DNA from: Orobanche coerulescens | Lineage: Eukaryota; Streptophyta; Magnoliopsida; Lamiales; Orobanchaceae | Length of the DNA stretch: 64,000 nt | Reading direction: 5' to 3' | Assembly: GCA_033398695.1 (NCBI GenBank) | Contig: CM065803.1 | Coordinates: forward strand, 46,181,501 to 46,245,500 | Shown here: positions 33,460 to 44,104 of the stretch, one piece after another | Position numbering within the stretch: position 1 is the first letter of the stretch | How the letters are laid out: each line of letters begins with the position of its first letter | Notes under the pieces: model-generated | Told to the model about the DNA's origin: nothing | What the model saw: only the letters and a program-made list of their open reading frames with translations | Databases searched by the model: none | Program-made: the position numbers and the translations under genes

Positions 33460-33471
33460 TTGTATCAGAGC
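33460..33471 (+). other. Element B internal 2 primer-binding site
   Basis: TTGTATCAGAGC, one mismatch (G to T) from the initiator Met tRNA primer site, 5 bp after LTR2. Confidence 0.85.
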
Positions 33472-34175
33472 TTTGGGTTGTGAGATACCCTGATATGTGA
33501 GTTATGTGGCTCTACCGATGCGGTAGTAGTGGGACTGTCAGGTTATGACAATCTGGACAGTTGGGTTTTGTGAGTCGTGAAATTTATACGACTGCACGAG
33601 TCATTCATTCATCGAGTCGTCGTTAGTGAAGATTAGTATCGCAAGACCTCAAAGCTTCTTTATGACCTGTGTAAGGACTCGATTCTCTTTATGTTCATAC
33701 ATTCATCATGTCATTAATTATACATGCTTTGTTGAAACTTATATGTGATATTAGTGTTACGATTAATTAATTACTAATTGTTTTGGAGCATGTATGACTT
33801 GTACAAGCAATAAAGATCAACTCATTCATCAGTCAATAATCCTCAATCATCATTTTTGATCTTGTCGATCATGTTAATTCATTAATCACTCATCCAATCT
33901 CATTGCTCAGTTGTTGAGCTTGTGGATCGAACTATCAATCATGTTAACTTGTTCAAGGTAATAATTTCAGGAATTTCATCAGATAATCATGTCACCTCAC
34001 TTGATCTTTCTTGCGATCTTATCATATTCCGGCGTCTTGTCGACGATCATTTATTGCATTATTAATGTATTCATTTTATTAGGGAGTGTACGCTCATTAT
34101 TATCATTTCGTAACGTAATCATAATGCGATATTCATGTGGGATCTATAATTATCATGTGACCTTCCTGCTCCAGT

Positions 34176-35015
34176 ATGGATAGAGCTGTCAGAGGACGCA
34201 GGGGAAGAGACCGCGGTGTGGGCCGAAACCCGGGATCTCGTGTGAATGCCCACGCGAACGCGAGGGATAACATTGGTTCAACAGTTAGCGATGCTACTTA
34301 TTCACTGTCAGATAATCATTCACTGTCAGGGAGTCGTTCCTGAGATACAGCTCAATCGGAAGGTGTTCGGGTGGACCCATTCATATGCATACAGGGCATG
34401 ATGGCCCAGATGACTCGTATGACACGTCTGATAGAGACCATGCAGACCTCGATGGTTCGTGGTCCACCGCAGCAGGGATTCCATGTGTCGTTTCATGGAC
34501 AGACTGGAGGAGTGAGTCAGATTATCGGCGATATCTCTCGTCAGAGGCCGCCTACTTTTGAGGGTTCATCGGAACCAGCTGATATTGTTCATTGGCTTGA
34601 GCATTTTGATAATCTCTTCGACATGGTTCAGTGTCCGGAAGAGAGTAAAGAGGCAGTAGCGGCTTACTACTTGAGTAAGGGTGCTTATTCTTGGTGGCTT
34701 TCTGTTAAACTCACTGATCGTGATTGTGTTTGGAGCGAGTTCAAGACTCTCATGTTAGAGAGGTATTATCCGGCTCCACTTTGTGAAGCCAAGTTATTAG
34801 AGGTTTTAAACCCCGAACCTGTCGAGGACGAGGGTGTTATTGTCATTGCTGAGAAGGTTCAAGGACTACTTCAGTTTGCTTCGTCTGTTATCTGTATTGA
34901 GGCGGATAAGATCAAGTATTTTAGCAAGAGGCGAAATCCGCAGTTGAGGATGCAGTTGTTCAATCACAATTGTAATTCGCTTAGTGATTTCATCGAGAAG
35001 GCTCTTGGAGCAGAG
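34176..35015 (+). pseudogene. gag: Element B internal 2 gag, 5' part
   Basis: Better preserved copy of the B gag. The ATG at 34176 follows CTCCAG-T as in the other elements. One frame runs from there to 35015, broken only by a stop at about 34341 (CGA to TGA). It has an Arg/Gly-rich start, the Gag core motifs RPPTFEGSSEPADIVHWLEHF, SKGAYSWWLSVK and FSKRRNPQLRMQLFNHNCN, and ends abruptly at ALGAE where element D is inserted. It continues at 51318 and 58639 after insertions D and E. Like internal 1, it belongs to a unit that has no pol. Confidence 0.9.
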
Positions 35016-36595
35016 TGACACGCTTTTAGTGTAACTATCGCAAGTGCACGATATCGTATCAAGTAGTAAAGTGGACTTTTTGAGTCCGGTTTATCGATCC
35101 CACAAGGAAGTTTGGTTATAATTTGAATGATACACTATTAGTCTATTTTTATAGATACTTAAGATGAGTGAAACACACAATTAAAAAAAGTTTGGTTTAA
35201 TAATTTCAAAGAAATTGCAATAATAGTTCTAATATTATAAGGAAATAAAAGGATAGCAATAATAATAGATTGATTATCGATAAAATGAAATAGTTGGGAT
35301 TACAAACTTAGTTCGTCGTTAGTTATAAAATATGTATTGGTGATCATAAGATGAATTTACTTATTATGTTGTGTAGATTCGATTTTCCTTAAAAAGACGG
35401 TTTCTCTTTCGAACTATAAAACGCCCCTTACATATTGAATCAATCCACTATATTTCTATGTTGATCGGCTTCAATACATAGCATTAGGATTTATGAAAAT
35501 AACTCAAAGAATCATCTAAGGACTAGGGGTATATTTCTATCCCCTAGAACAACTTAGAGTGAAGATCATTTGATCTAATCAAACATATTTTCTTTTGAAA
35601 CATATGAAGACCATAAATATCGTCATTTATTGGCCAAATAAATAAAGATTGTTAAAACAATGAAAATCACACACAATAATAAGTAATTCACAATAGATCT
35701 TTATACAAACATAAATAACATGACTAATCTCGTTTATAATCCCAACTAAAAATTACTTAGCTCATGAAGGGTTTATTACACATATTACAAGCTTGTGTGG
35801 TCATTATTAGTTGAATCAAGAGAAAGAATTGATCCTAACTCCCTTAGTAGATAAAGGAGATAGAAACAATAAACTCTCTGAACAACATATGTTATACCAC
35901 ACTTACAAAGATCACTCAAGAACACAAGTGTGTTCTTCACACAAAAAGAAAAGTTTACAAAAAATGGAAAATTATAAGATGAATGATGAATGATGAAGGA
36001 TCTAAGGGGTCTATTTATACACCTAAAGTCATCTAATAGCTCCAAAACTCCAGCATTATTACATTAGATCGGATCAATGCCAGCCATCCCCTCAATAATA
36101 CACAAAAAGTATAAAAATTAGACAAATCATAGCAATTGTCAAGAGTTACTACCGTAACATCTGTGAGGTACGATCAGAACAAGGGTGACTTACGGCCGTA
36201 ACTCCCGAATGTTACGGCCGTAACTTGGCTTCGTAAATTTGTTCACCGTTGCTTTGAAAGTTACGTTTTCAGCCTGAATTTCTCGGACTTTGCGTTTTTG
36301 CCCCAGATCTTCTTCGGATGATAACTTTTGATATATAACTCGATTTTGAATCCTAAAGACCGCCGAATTGCCTCGGAAAGCCCTACAACATGAATATATC
36401 AAAATTCAATAAAGAGAATATTTATTAAACATGTTGTTTCTTGAGTAATTCAGTTATTTAATCCGATCATCATCCGATAAAAATAAAATTATTAAAACTA
36501 ATAAATTAAAAGCAAAAAATGAGTAGACTAGCTCAATTATGGGTGAATTTTATCGATACAAATCATGGATAAGTGTACAAAAATGACACTTATCA
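35016..36595 (-). repeat. Element D 3' LTR
   Basis: 1580 bp. Contains, in element direction, the palindrome zone (36150-36230, altered compared with the other copy), a TATA box on the minus strand at 36011-36018 (TATAAATA), and the LTR end GCGTGTCA. Differences from the 5' LTR concentrate at 36120-36390, where several CTG or CAG of the other copy appear as CG. Confidence 0.94.
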
Positions 36596-38260
36596 CACCC
36601 CCAACCTTGAATTCTTGCTAGTCCCGAGCAAGACTCTTTATTAATCACACTCCAAAAATAAAAAAATAAAAATAAAACAAAAATAAGAAAATTAATACAC
36701 ACATAAATTAAAATATATAAAAAGAGAAAAGGAGATCAAAATGCCATTAATAAACAACAACCAGATTTATACAGTAGATAGAAATGAATCAAGATTCAAA
36801 ATAAATCTACTAATGTTTTTGAAGTTAAAACACGGTTTTTATTTTGTAATTCCAAAATGTAAGGTTTCCCCCCAATAGGTTGATTATTTCTTTCCCACTC
36901 GTGATACACACGACTCCCTTTAATGGTTGCTCTCGATCACTCGTTTATTTTTCGAGTCAATATGAAGAAGAATTTTATTGGCGTCATCAAATATTGTGAT
37001 TTTCACAAAATTGAGTGTATTGAAATTCAGCTGCTAATTAATTCAAATCTGCTCATAAACTACATCCCTTTTAGTGATAGCTTTCACACCATTATTTGCT
37101 AACGTGTAGCTCTTTTCACTAACACAATTTCTATCTCATTATTTTTCTTTTTTTTTTTGTAAAAAGGTGATAGCTTTCACACCGTTATTTGCTAACGTGT
37201 AGCTCTTTTCACCAATTTTTCTGAGACGGCAGCTACGCACCAAAAATGGTTAGTCCTTTATTTTTCGCAAAATTTAATACTTCCAAAATTAGCATTCTTT
37301 GCTCAACACTTCTCTTTTTCGTCATTTATTTTTTTAGGTGATAGCTTTCACACCGTTATTTGCTAACGTGTAGCTCTTTTCACCAATGACTCCTTTTTTT
37401 TTTTAGGAAATAGAATTTTTGCAGAAAATTATTTTTTAGTTAAGCATGAAAAATCAAAAACTCCACAAATTAAGTAAATTTCAGTTTTATTTTTCATCAA
37501 CCAATTGATTCTTCTTTTCTCAAGGTAACGAATGACTCGATTTTATATGATAATTACAAGGCTTGGAAAGAGAAATTAAGGCTCAAAAATTTTGGAATAT
37601 ACAATTTTTTTTTTACCGGTTAAAACGATTTAGAAGCTTGTATATAGCTAATTTATTGGTGTTTTGGCCAGATCTAGAAGTCTCATAAATCAAAATACAA
37701 TATATGTATATATATATAAAATTAAGGCAAATAACCAAATCAATCAAAACACACCAAAATTACAACACACCAAAATACTAAAACAAACCACCCCCAAACT
37801 TGAAAATAAAACTGTCCTCAGTTTAAAAATAAAAAAATAAAAATCAATGCAGAAAAGCAGAATACTCCCTGTTAAGAAAGTTGATGTCTGAGCTAACGCC
37901 TTTTAGAATCTGCAAGAGAATAAATATACGAGGCACACAACAAAAGAAAATAAAATATACTCGTAAGTATAACACAATTTTTAAGATGCGCATCAAGAAA
38001 GTCCGAAGAGTCGCCTTACGCTGCCATCAAAGTTTTTATAAAAGGAAAACACGAAGTAAAAATTACAGCAATACAAAAATCGCGAATAGATGCGCGTCAA
38101 GAGATCAAGAAGAAACTCCTTAAGCTGCCATCATTTAGCACGATTATTACACACGACAGAAAGTAAAAATACAAGAGGTCCGACATGGGTTATCAAAGGG
38201 AGAGGAATGAATCCACTTTTTGTTTTCTCACGGTAAAATCTTCTACCTGCATAATTTTAG
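36596..38260 (-). other. Element D 3' untranslated zone with polypurine tract
   Basis: In element direction this follows the LOG gene. It ends in AAGGTTGGGGGTG directly before the LTR (36596-36608), a convincing polypurine tract; a second similar run AAGTTTGGGGGTGG is at about 37788-37801. Between them the DNA is AT-rich with homopolymer runs and a triplicated ~48-bp repeat. No supported ORF. Confidence 0.75.
37073..37386. repeat. Dispersed ~48-bp repeat, three copies, with complementary ends
   Basis: Copies at about 37073-37121, 37166-37215 and 37337-37386 share GTGATAGCTTTCACACC and GCTAACGTGTAGCTC, starting GGTGA and ending TCACC. The ends pair with each other and GGTGATAGCTTTCACACC also has complementary halves, so each could fold in RNA. 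Spacers are unrelated. Confidence 0.8.
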
Positions 38261-38848
38261 CTAGAGTGGATCTGGTTGAGGAACAAATTCATTGAGTTTT
38301 TTGATTAGTTCTTCTGGTGTTGTTGCAACGACTATGATTCGTTTTGCACGCTCGGAAATAAACCCCTTTTCAGCAGAGTAGTTGATGAAAGACAGTAAAC
38401 CATCAAAGAAACCATTGACATTAAGCACACCTATTGGTTTTTGATGAACATTTAGCTGGGCTCTGGTAACCACATGAAAAAGTTCCTCAAGGGTGCTAAA
38501 ACCACCGGGAAGGGTGATAAAGGCGCCAGAATTATTTATCATGTGAGTTATGCGATCTTGCATATTCACAGATCTAAACTCATCTCCAATAGTTGACCCG
38601 GTGATTTTACTTTCAGCCAGAGGTTTTGGGATTATTCCCAACACTCTTACTCCTTCCATATAGGCAGAAGCAGCAGCTCGTCCCATTAATCCTATACTTC
38701 CTCCTCCGTAAACTACATGAATGCATTTTTCTCCTAAAGTACGACCCAAGTTGTGGGCTGCTTCAGTAAAGCCTGCCTCTTTTCCAGAACTAGCTCCACC
38801 AAAAATGCATACTGTGTTAAATTTTTTTGTTGAAGATGATGACTCCAT
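38261..38848 (-). CDS. LOG-like cytokinin riboside 5'-monophosphate phosphoribohydrolase, retroelement cargo
   Basis: The LONELY GUY family releases active cytokinin bases from their nucleotide form in one hydrolysis step in the cytosol. The 195-residue ORF is uninterrupted and of usual family length. It shows VCIFGGASSGKEAGFTEAA (residues 13-31), VVYGGGSIGLMG (45-56), VLGIIPKPLAESKITGSTIG (69-88), the conserved Arg99 in MQDR, and the signature PGGFSTLEE (114-122). The family signature is PGGxGTxxE, so Gly is Ser118 here while Glu122 is kept. KPIGVLNVNGFFDGLLSF and FISERAKRIIV complete the fold. Known plant LOG genes are multi-exon, so an intronless copy suggests capture through RNA. A TATA box lies 83 bp upstream. 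Whether Ser118 permits activity is unknown; a related lysine-decarboxylase-annotated role is less likely. Confidence 0.9.
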   Translation of the reverse strand: MESSSSTKKFNTVCIFGGASSGKEAGFTEAAHNLGRTLGEKCIHVVYGGGSIGLMGRAAASAYMEGVRVLGIIPKPLAESKITGSTIGDEFRSVNMQDRITHMINNSGAFITLPGGFSTLEELFHVVTRAQLNVHQKPIGVLNVNGFFDGLLSFINYSAEKGFISERAKRIIVVATTPEELIKKLNEFVPQPDPL

Positions 38849-38930
38849 TTTTGAAAAGAAATATTTTTTTAGAGAGAAAGAGAGAAAAGTGCAAGTTTGA
38901 GGGATGAATGAAAGAAACCAGTAGAAAGTT

Positions 38931-38938
38931 TATTTATA
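38931..38938 (-). promoter_or_regulatory. Candidate promoter TATA box for LOG-like gene
   Basis: Minus-strand TATAAATA, followed by a C/T-rich stretch (TTTCTCTCTTTCTCTC near 38885-38870) and then the ATG at 38848. Spacing gives a 5' UTR of roughly 50-60 bases. It is separate from the LTR promoter. Confidence 0.55.
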
Positions 38939-39161
38939 GAAGAAAAAGAAGGTAAAAATTGTTTAACAAGTTTGTGATTGCGTTTGATTGTGCTTCAACT
39001 ACTCAATAGAATAATGAAAGCATTTATCGCGTATCACATTTTTTATTCAGAAAATCTCACCACACGACAAAAATAAAAGATACTTACGCGTATGTACAGT
39101 AGTTGTGATTGTGGCTCACATCTTCCTCTGATTTTACGTTCAGAAACGGCCTAAACGCCTT

Positions 39162-39700
39162 CTATGAGTCGGGGAGAAGCTTCCCATCCAATTTTCTTAC
39201 AAATTGGCAAACAAGGTCTTTTAACGTCAGATTCCCAAGACGTTGTTCATATTCTGGTTTGAATTTATTCCACAAACATTGAATTCCGTAATATACAAGT
39301 CCACTAGGATGCGTGTCAAGAGAAATTTCGATATTATCTAAATTCTCCTTATTCAGACCATCATTAATGAATTGAATTTTATCTTCTATGTTTGTAGATG
39401 GAATTCCTAAAGATCGACATTTTACATTACAGTTCCATCTAGCACATTTATAGCAAACGGCTAGCATCTTTGCTCGTATTTCTTGGCATATGAACTTTTT
39501 CCAAGCCCTGGTAAAAATCTAGTCGGTGTTTCTGTGAATTCACCTTCTATTCTTACTTTGGCTTCGATAATGAATCTTATGTCAAAAGGTATGCTTTTAT
39601 TCATAAGCAACCTCATCCTTTCAAGCCTTGTCTTGTAAATTTTTAAAAATTGCATTTTTGCTTAGAAAGGGAAATCTTTTTTCGATTTTATACAATGTTT
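39162..39700 (-). pseudogene. Cysteine-rich ORF of element D, unrecognised, two frameshifts
   Basis: First gene after the primer site in element direction. Three overlapping open pieces in different frames line up into about 180 residues: one from the ATG at 39700 to about 39618 (MEETLYKIEKRF), a basic middle (to about 39463), and a C-terminal piece from 39467 to 39162. At the middle/C-terminal junction are a basic stretch (GKSSYAKKY) and a Cys cluster CYKCARWNC-NVKC that could bind zinc. I do not recognise the family. The order basic patch then CxxC cluster loosely resembles small nucleic-acid-binding proteins of some plant RNA viruses and also retroviral knuckles; both are weak. Two single-base shifts separate the pieces. 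They may be real decay or base-calling errors. Confidence 0.45.
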
Positions 39701-39928
39701 CTTCCATAAAAAAAATAAAAAAATAAAATGACAATGAAAATAATTGAAGAAAATATCTACAAAATATCAGTTGTTGTGGGGAACTGAAAAATACGAATTT
39801 AATAGTCACGGAGTACCGTTATCCGCCACTTGACCGGACAAACACAATTGAGTACTAAGTTACAACGTCGAGAAATTTGTACCTATAAAAATAGTTTACA
39901 ATGTAAGATTTCAAATATAACTTATACT

Positions 39929-39946
39929 TCCCCGGCAACGGCGCCA
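39929..39946 (-). other. Element D primer-binding site (tRNA-Asp type)
   Basis: Minus strand TGGCGCCGTTGCCGGGGA, six bases after the 5' LTR. This sequence is the primer site of Athila/Tat-type plant elements, complementary to tRNA-Asp. Confidence 0.9.
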
Positions 39947-39952
39947 AAAACT

Positions 39953-40753
39953 TGACACGCTTTTAGTGTAACTATCGCAAGTGCACGATATCGTATCAAG
40001 TAGTAAAGTGGACTTTTTGAGTCCGGTTTATCGATCCCACAAGGAAGTTTGGTTATAATTTGAATGATACACTATTAGTCTATTTTTATAGATACTTAAG
40101 ATGAGTGAAACACACAATTAAAAAAAGTTTGGTTTAATAATTTCAAAGAAATTGCAATAATAGTTCTAATATTATAAGAAAATAAAAAGATAGCAATAAT
40201 AATAGATTGATTATCGATAAAATGAAATAGTTGGGATTAAAACTTAGTTCGTCATTAGTTATAAAAGATGTATTGGAGATCATAAGATGAATTTACTTAT
40301 TATGTTGTGTAGATTCGATTTTCCTTAAAAAGACGGTTTCTCTTTCGAACTATAAAACGCCCCTTACATATTGAATCAATCCACTATATTTCTATGTTGA
40401 TCGGCTTCAATACATAGGATTAGGATTTATGAAAATAACTCAAAGAATCATCTAAGGACTAGGGGTATATTTCTATCCCCTAGAACAACTTAGAGTGAAT
40501 ATCATTTGATCTAATCAAACATATTTTCTTTCGAAACATATGAAGACCATAAATATCGTCATTTATTGGCCAAATAAATAAAGATTGTTAAAACAATGAA
40601 AATCACACACAATAATAAGTAATTCACAATAGATCTTTATACAAACATAAATAACATGACTAACCTTGTTTATAATCCCAACTAAAAATTACTTAGCCCA
40701 TGAAGGGTTTATTACACATATTACAAGCTTGTGTGGTCATTATTAGTTGAATA
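39953..40753 (-). repeat. Element D 5' LTR, part next to internal region
   Basis: Matches 35016-35816 closely, then is interrupted by element C after GAATA (40749-40753). The rest of the LTR is at 50530-51312. Confidence 0.94.
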
Positions 40754-40912
40754 TGTAATAACCGGATTTATTACTGTGTATTTCATCTGTACTTTGAACC
40801 CTGTAGTATTTTGGGAATAATGATATTGATAATGGAGTATGATCATTATCGTATTTGTATCCTTATTCATGGGTGTGGCAACATATAAATTTTCCTCCAT
40901 GCATATACGTGA

Positions 40913-41262
40913 TAACGTACGTTAAGAGTGTAACTTAACGTACGTAATCTGTTAATGTTAACGTACGCTACGGATGAAGCGTAGCGTACATAATGCGGTC
41001 AATTATTGGATGGGCCAGCTAGCACATGGAGTACATGGTGGTGGGCTCGACCAAGATACCCACCAGATTCGCACGACATGAATCTGGACACCTTTTTAAG
41101 TCAACGGCTTAACGTACGTTATGAACATTGTGTAGCGTACGCAAACTATATGGGTTACGTACGTAACGCGTTTAGTATAGCGTACGTAATGAAGTTCAGA
41201 AATCAGACAGTGAACTATTTTGGGCGATAACGTACGTTATGAAGTAGCCCTAGCGTACGTAA
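40913..41262. repeat. Palindrome cluster 1 in element C LTR
   Basis: About ten copies of TAACGTACGTTA or its TAGCGTACGCTA variant, at 40913, 40935, 40959, 40982, 41110, 41132, 41155, 41178, 41228 and 41251. Two ACGT cores overlap in the centre of each perfect copy. The last copy ends 12 bp before the TATA box, the same spacing as in elements A and B. Confidence 0.85.
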
Positions 41263-41274
41263 CACTCGGAAAGT

Positions 41275-41282
41275 TATAAAAG
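41275..41282 (+). promoter_or_regulatory. TATA box of element C 5' LTR
   Basis: TATAAAAG after the palindrome cluster; the equivalent in the 3' LTR is at 48587-48594. C/T-rich sequence follows. Confidence 0.75.
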
Positions 41283-43213
41283 GAGCAGCACCCCAATTCA
41301 TTTCAACTCGTCCTTTTGCTCCTAAACTTCATCATATTCGTCCCCATAAGATTTCCAGCCTCTTTTAACACCTTTATATCAATTGTTACTGAATCATTGA
41401 GCTTGTATGACACTACTTGATCATTGAAGACAACTTATATTGGACTTTGGAGTAGAAATCATCGCGAGTCGGCGTTGAAGCAACCGGAGTTGGATTTTTA
41501 CTTAGAGTCTCGATTATCTTCCTCTTAAGGTATGTTATACTACTTCCAATCTTGAAGTTATGTTGATTAAAGATGATATGATCGCATTACCAAGAACAGT
41601 AGATCACTTTGACGACATATGCGACCTAGTATCATATTTAAACTATAATGATCGAACTATTATGGTGTAGAACACCGTAGTTGAACCTGGTTATGCCATA
41701 GATGAGGGTAGTGAATTATTAACCGTATCAAATGTTATCGTCATGTTGATTGTAAACTGAGTGTCAATTTCCACTTTTATCAATGGATTTTGGAAAGAAT
41801 CATCATAGATGTAATCTTGCTTGCATAGATGAATAAGTAGTTCGCCATCGGTATAAGCCTGGATTTAATGACGATATTAGATCAATTACATCAACCTTAG
41901 ACCAACCGAACCTTGTATGAGTATTTCGATCAAGATTGAAAATAGTATTATGATGATATCCGTATCCTTGAAATTGAAGATATTAATCCGAAGATCATTC
42001 ATGAGTATGATATATATATTTGAAGGTATACTAGATTACTCACTAAGAATTTCGTAATACTTCGTCACTAATCGAGCCAGTCATCCGTCCGGAGAAATCG
42101 ACATGCATGATTAACGACGTTAAGTTTGGTTACTAACGTCGTTATATGACGTTGTTAACGCACGCCACGCTCGCACGTAACGCACGTTACACTATCGACG
42201 ATCGATCGAGAGGAACTGTTGGTATAAGTATAGCGTACGCTATACTTAATAGTTTAAGTACGCTAACGAATAATTTTAACGTACGTTACAGAGGACATGT
42301 AACGACGTTATTCAAGTCGACGCTTCGTTTTATAGACTCTCAACCGTAATTCGGATTGTTAGATGTCTGCTCGACCTAAGGTGAATTCCATGTTATTTCT
42401 CTTATTTAAGGTTCGAACTTTGCTACGTGATTGATCGGGAGGGGCAACCTTCGAGCGTTTCGTTCTCGTGGAAGTATTATTCTTGTCTTCGAACCGAGGC
42501 AAGTATTCTAATTAGAAATGTTTATATTATGACAATGTGATTGTATCATGTAAATATGTAGTGATTATATGTCCACCATGTGTTGATCCGACGGGAATCA
42601 TCATGGGAATCTATAGCTGTGTGCGCTGGATCGTTGGACAGGTAGTTCCACCATGTGTTGGTCCGACGGGATCATCATGGGAATCTATAGCTGTGTGCGC
42701 TGGATCGTTGGAATACCATCAGTATGTTGAAACTGTTATGATATGATATGTGTTGTGGATATTCTCGTTGGAGAAACTTGTATGATATAATTGTTGATTA
42801 TATCACTGTTGTATGATTATTGTACTTGTACTAGCATCGTTGTGCTAACCCCTTCGGGGGTGAACATTTTGTTTGTTCAGGATCCAGGAGAGCGGGGAAA
42901 CAACCACTGGAAATGCATGACGACGAGGGTGCAAAGTGATGTTCCGGCCGGGTTTACTGTCTATTATTTGTTGGATATTTCAATAAGTACTCGAGTACGT
43001 CGTCTGTTTATAATGTTGGGATTTTAATGATGTAATAAATTTTCATTGGATATTTTTATTTCGATTTTTGAACCAGACGGTTGTATTTTACTTCAGTAAT
43101 TTCATAAAGCGGTACCTGTTATTGTCTTTTCTTTTAATCAGCCTTGTAAATCCTTATGTAAAGGATTTACGGCGCTGTAATATTCCTGAATACATCGGGG
43201 GTGTTACAGAATA

Positions 43214-43225
43214 TGGTATCAGAGC
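43214..43225 (+). other. Element C primer-binding site
   Basis: TGGTATCAGAGC, perfect initiator Met tRNA type, 5 bp after the LTR. Confidence 0.92.
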
Positions 43226-43444
43226 TAAGATTATGGATATCTTGGCCGTTGGGTTAAAGTAGGGGTCATTTATGTCTTTTGAGGTAACCGGCCGTGAATG
43301 ACATCACCGCACTGCCTACGTCTTCATGCGAACGGTGGTTGTAAGTTCCTAAAACTCTATCTCATTCTTTACATGTTATGTCTCTTTATACTTGAACATT
43401 AGAACAATGTTGTTTCCTGTATATTAAGTACTTGTACTTACAGT

Positions 43445-43981
43445 ATGTTGAGAGGCGGACGTGGACGTGGTCGCGGTCGTGGACGCGGACGGAGGAATGC
43501 TGAAAGGGAGGCGTCGCCTTCTAATCAGGCTAGTCATAGCTCAGGCGAGCCGCAGCAATCCATCAATAACGAACCGGAACCTGGTGTACCAGAAATCCTT
43601 CGTCAAGTCGTGAACCAGATGACTCAGTTCGCACAGGTCGTGGACCGAATGCAAGTGGCGGCAGGAATTCAGCAGGGAGATGGACAACAAAGGATTCCAG
43701 AAATGGGAAATCGAGGTGACCGATGGTTACAAGAGGTGGCAAAGATGCAACCACCCAAATTTGACGGCTTTTCCGAGACTCCCACTTGGGACCATTGGTT
43801 GAAGGAACTGGAGAAAATTTTTGCTGGAATTAATTGCCCAAATGACAGGAGAGCTCCTATTGCCCANGATTTCTCGACAGGGAGAAGCGTCGAGTGGTGG
43901 GAAGCTATCCGACCCGTAGATCATGATTCCGATTTGGCGGAATTTAAAATGATGATGGAGGCTCGATTGCCTCGTCTGTGA
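43445..43981 (+). pseudogene. gag: Element C gag, N-terminal part
   Basis: Gag start at the ATG right after TTACAG-T, like A and B. N-terminus MLRGGRGRGRGRGRGRRN is Arg/Gly-rich and could bind RNA. A Gln/Met-rich linker (ILRQVVNQMTQFAQVVDRMQ) follows, then the Gag core with KMQPPKFDGFSETPTWDHWL and SVEWWEAI. An undetermined base at 43867 falls in the core. The frame ends at 43979 in a region where relatives continue with the YYP/REAK motif, which is still partly readable in the next frame (REAKIREF at about 43983). Confidence 0.88.
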
Positions 43982-44104
43982 GGGAAGCCAAAATTCGAGA
44001 ATTTTTCTCTGCTCGGCCATCGATGAACCCGTATCCTGCATTTATCAAGACGTATAACCAAAGAATTAGCATTTGTTCGACATCTGGTCAGAACAGATGC
44101 AGAG

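Larger units (their letters stand above)
40754..43208 (+). repeat. Element C 5' LTR
   Basis: Starts TGTAATAACCGG, ends GGGGGTGTTACA. Has two palindrome clusters (40913-41262 and about 42110-42320), a TATA box at 41275, and near its 3' end the hairpin CCCCTTCGGGGG (42849-42860) with a TTCG loop. The second palindrome cluster is degraded relative to the 3' LTR. Confidence 0.95.

Noticed and set aside
36596..36640. Promoter-like element next to the D LTR
   Set aside because: The G-rich minus-strand run directly abuts the LTR and is better explained as the polypurine tract.
38261..38848. Ordinary host LOG gene into which TEs inserted
   Set aside because: It lies between paired D LTRs with a perfect CAGAG duplication, a primer site and a polypurine tract on the matching sides, in sense orientation and without introns.
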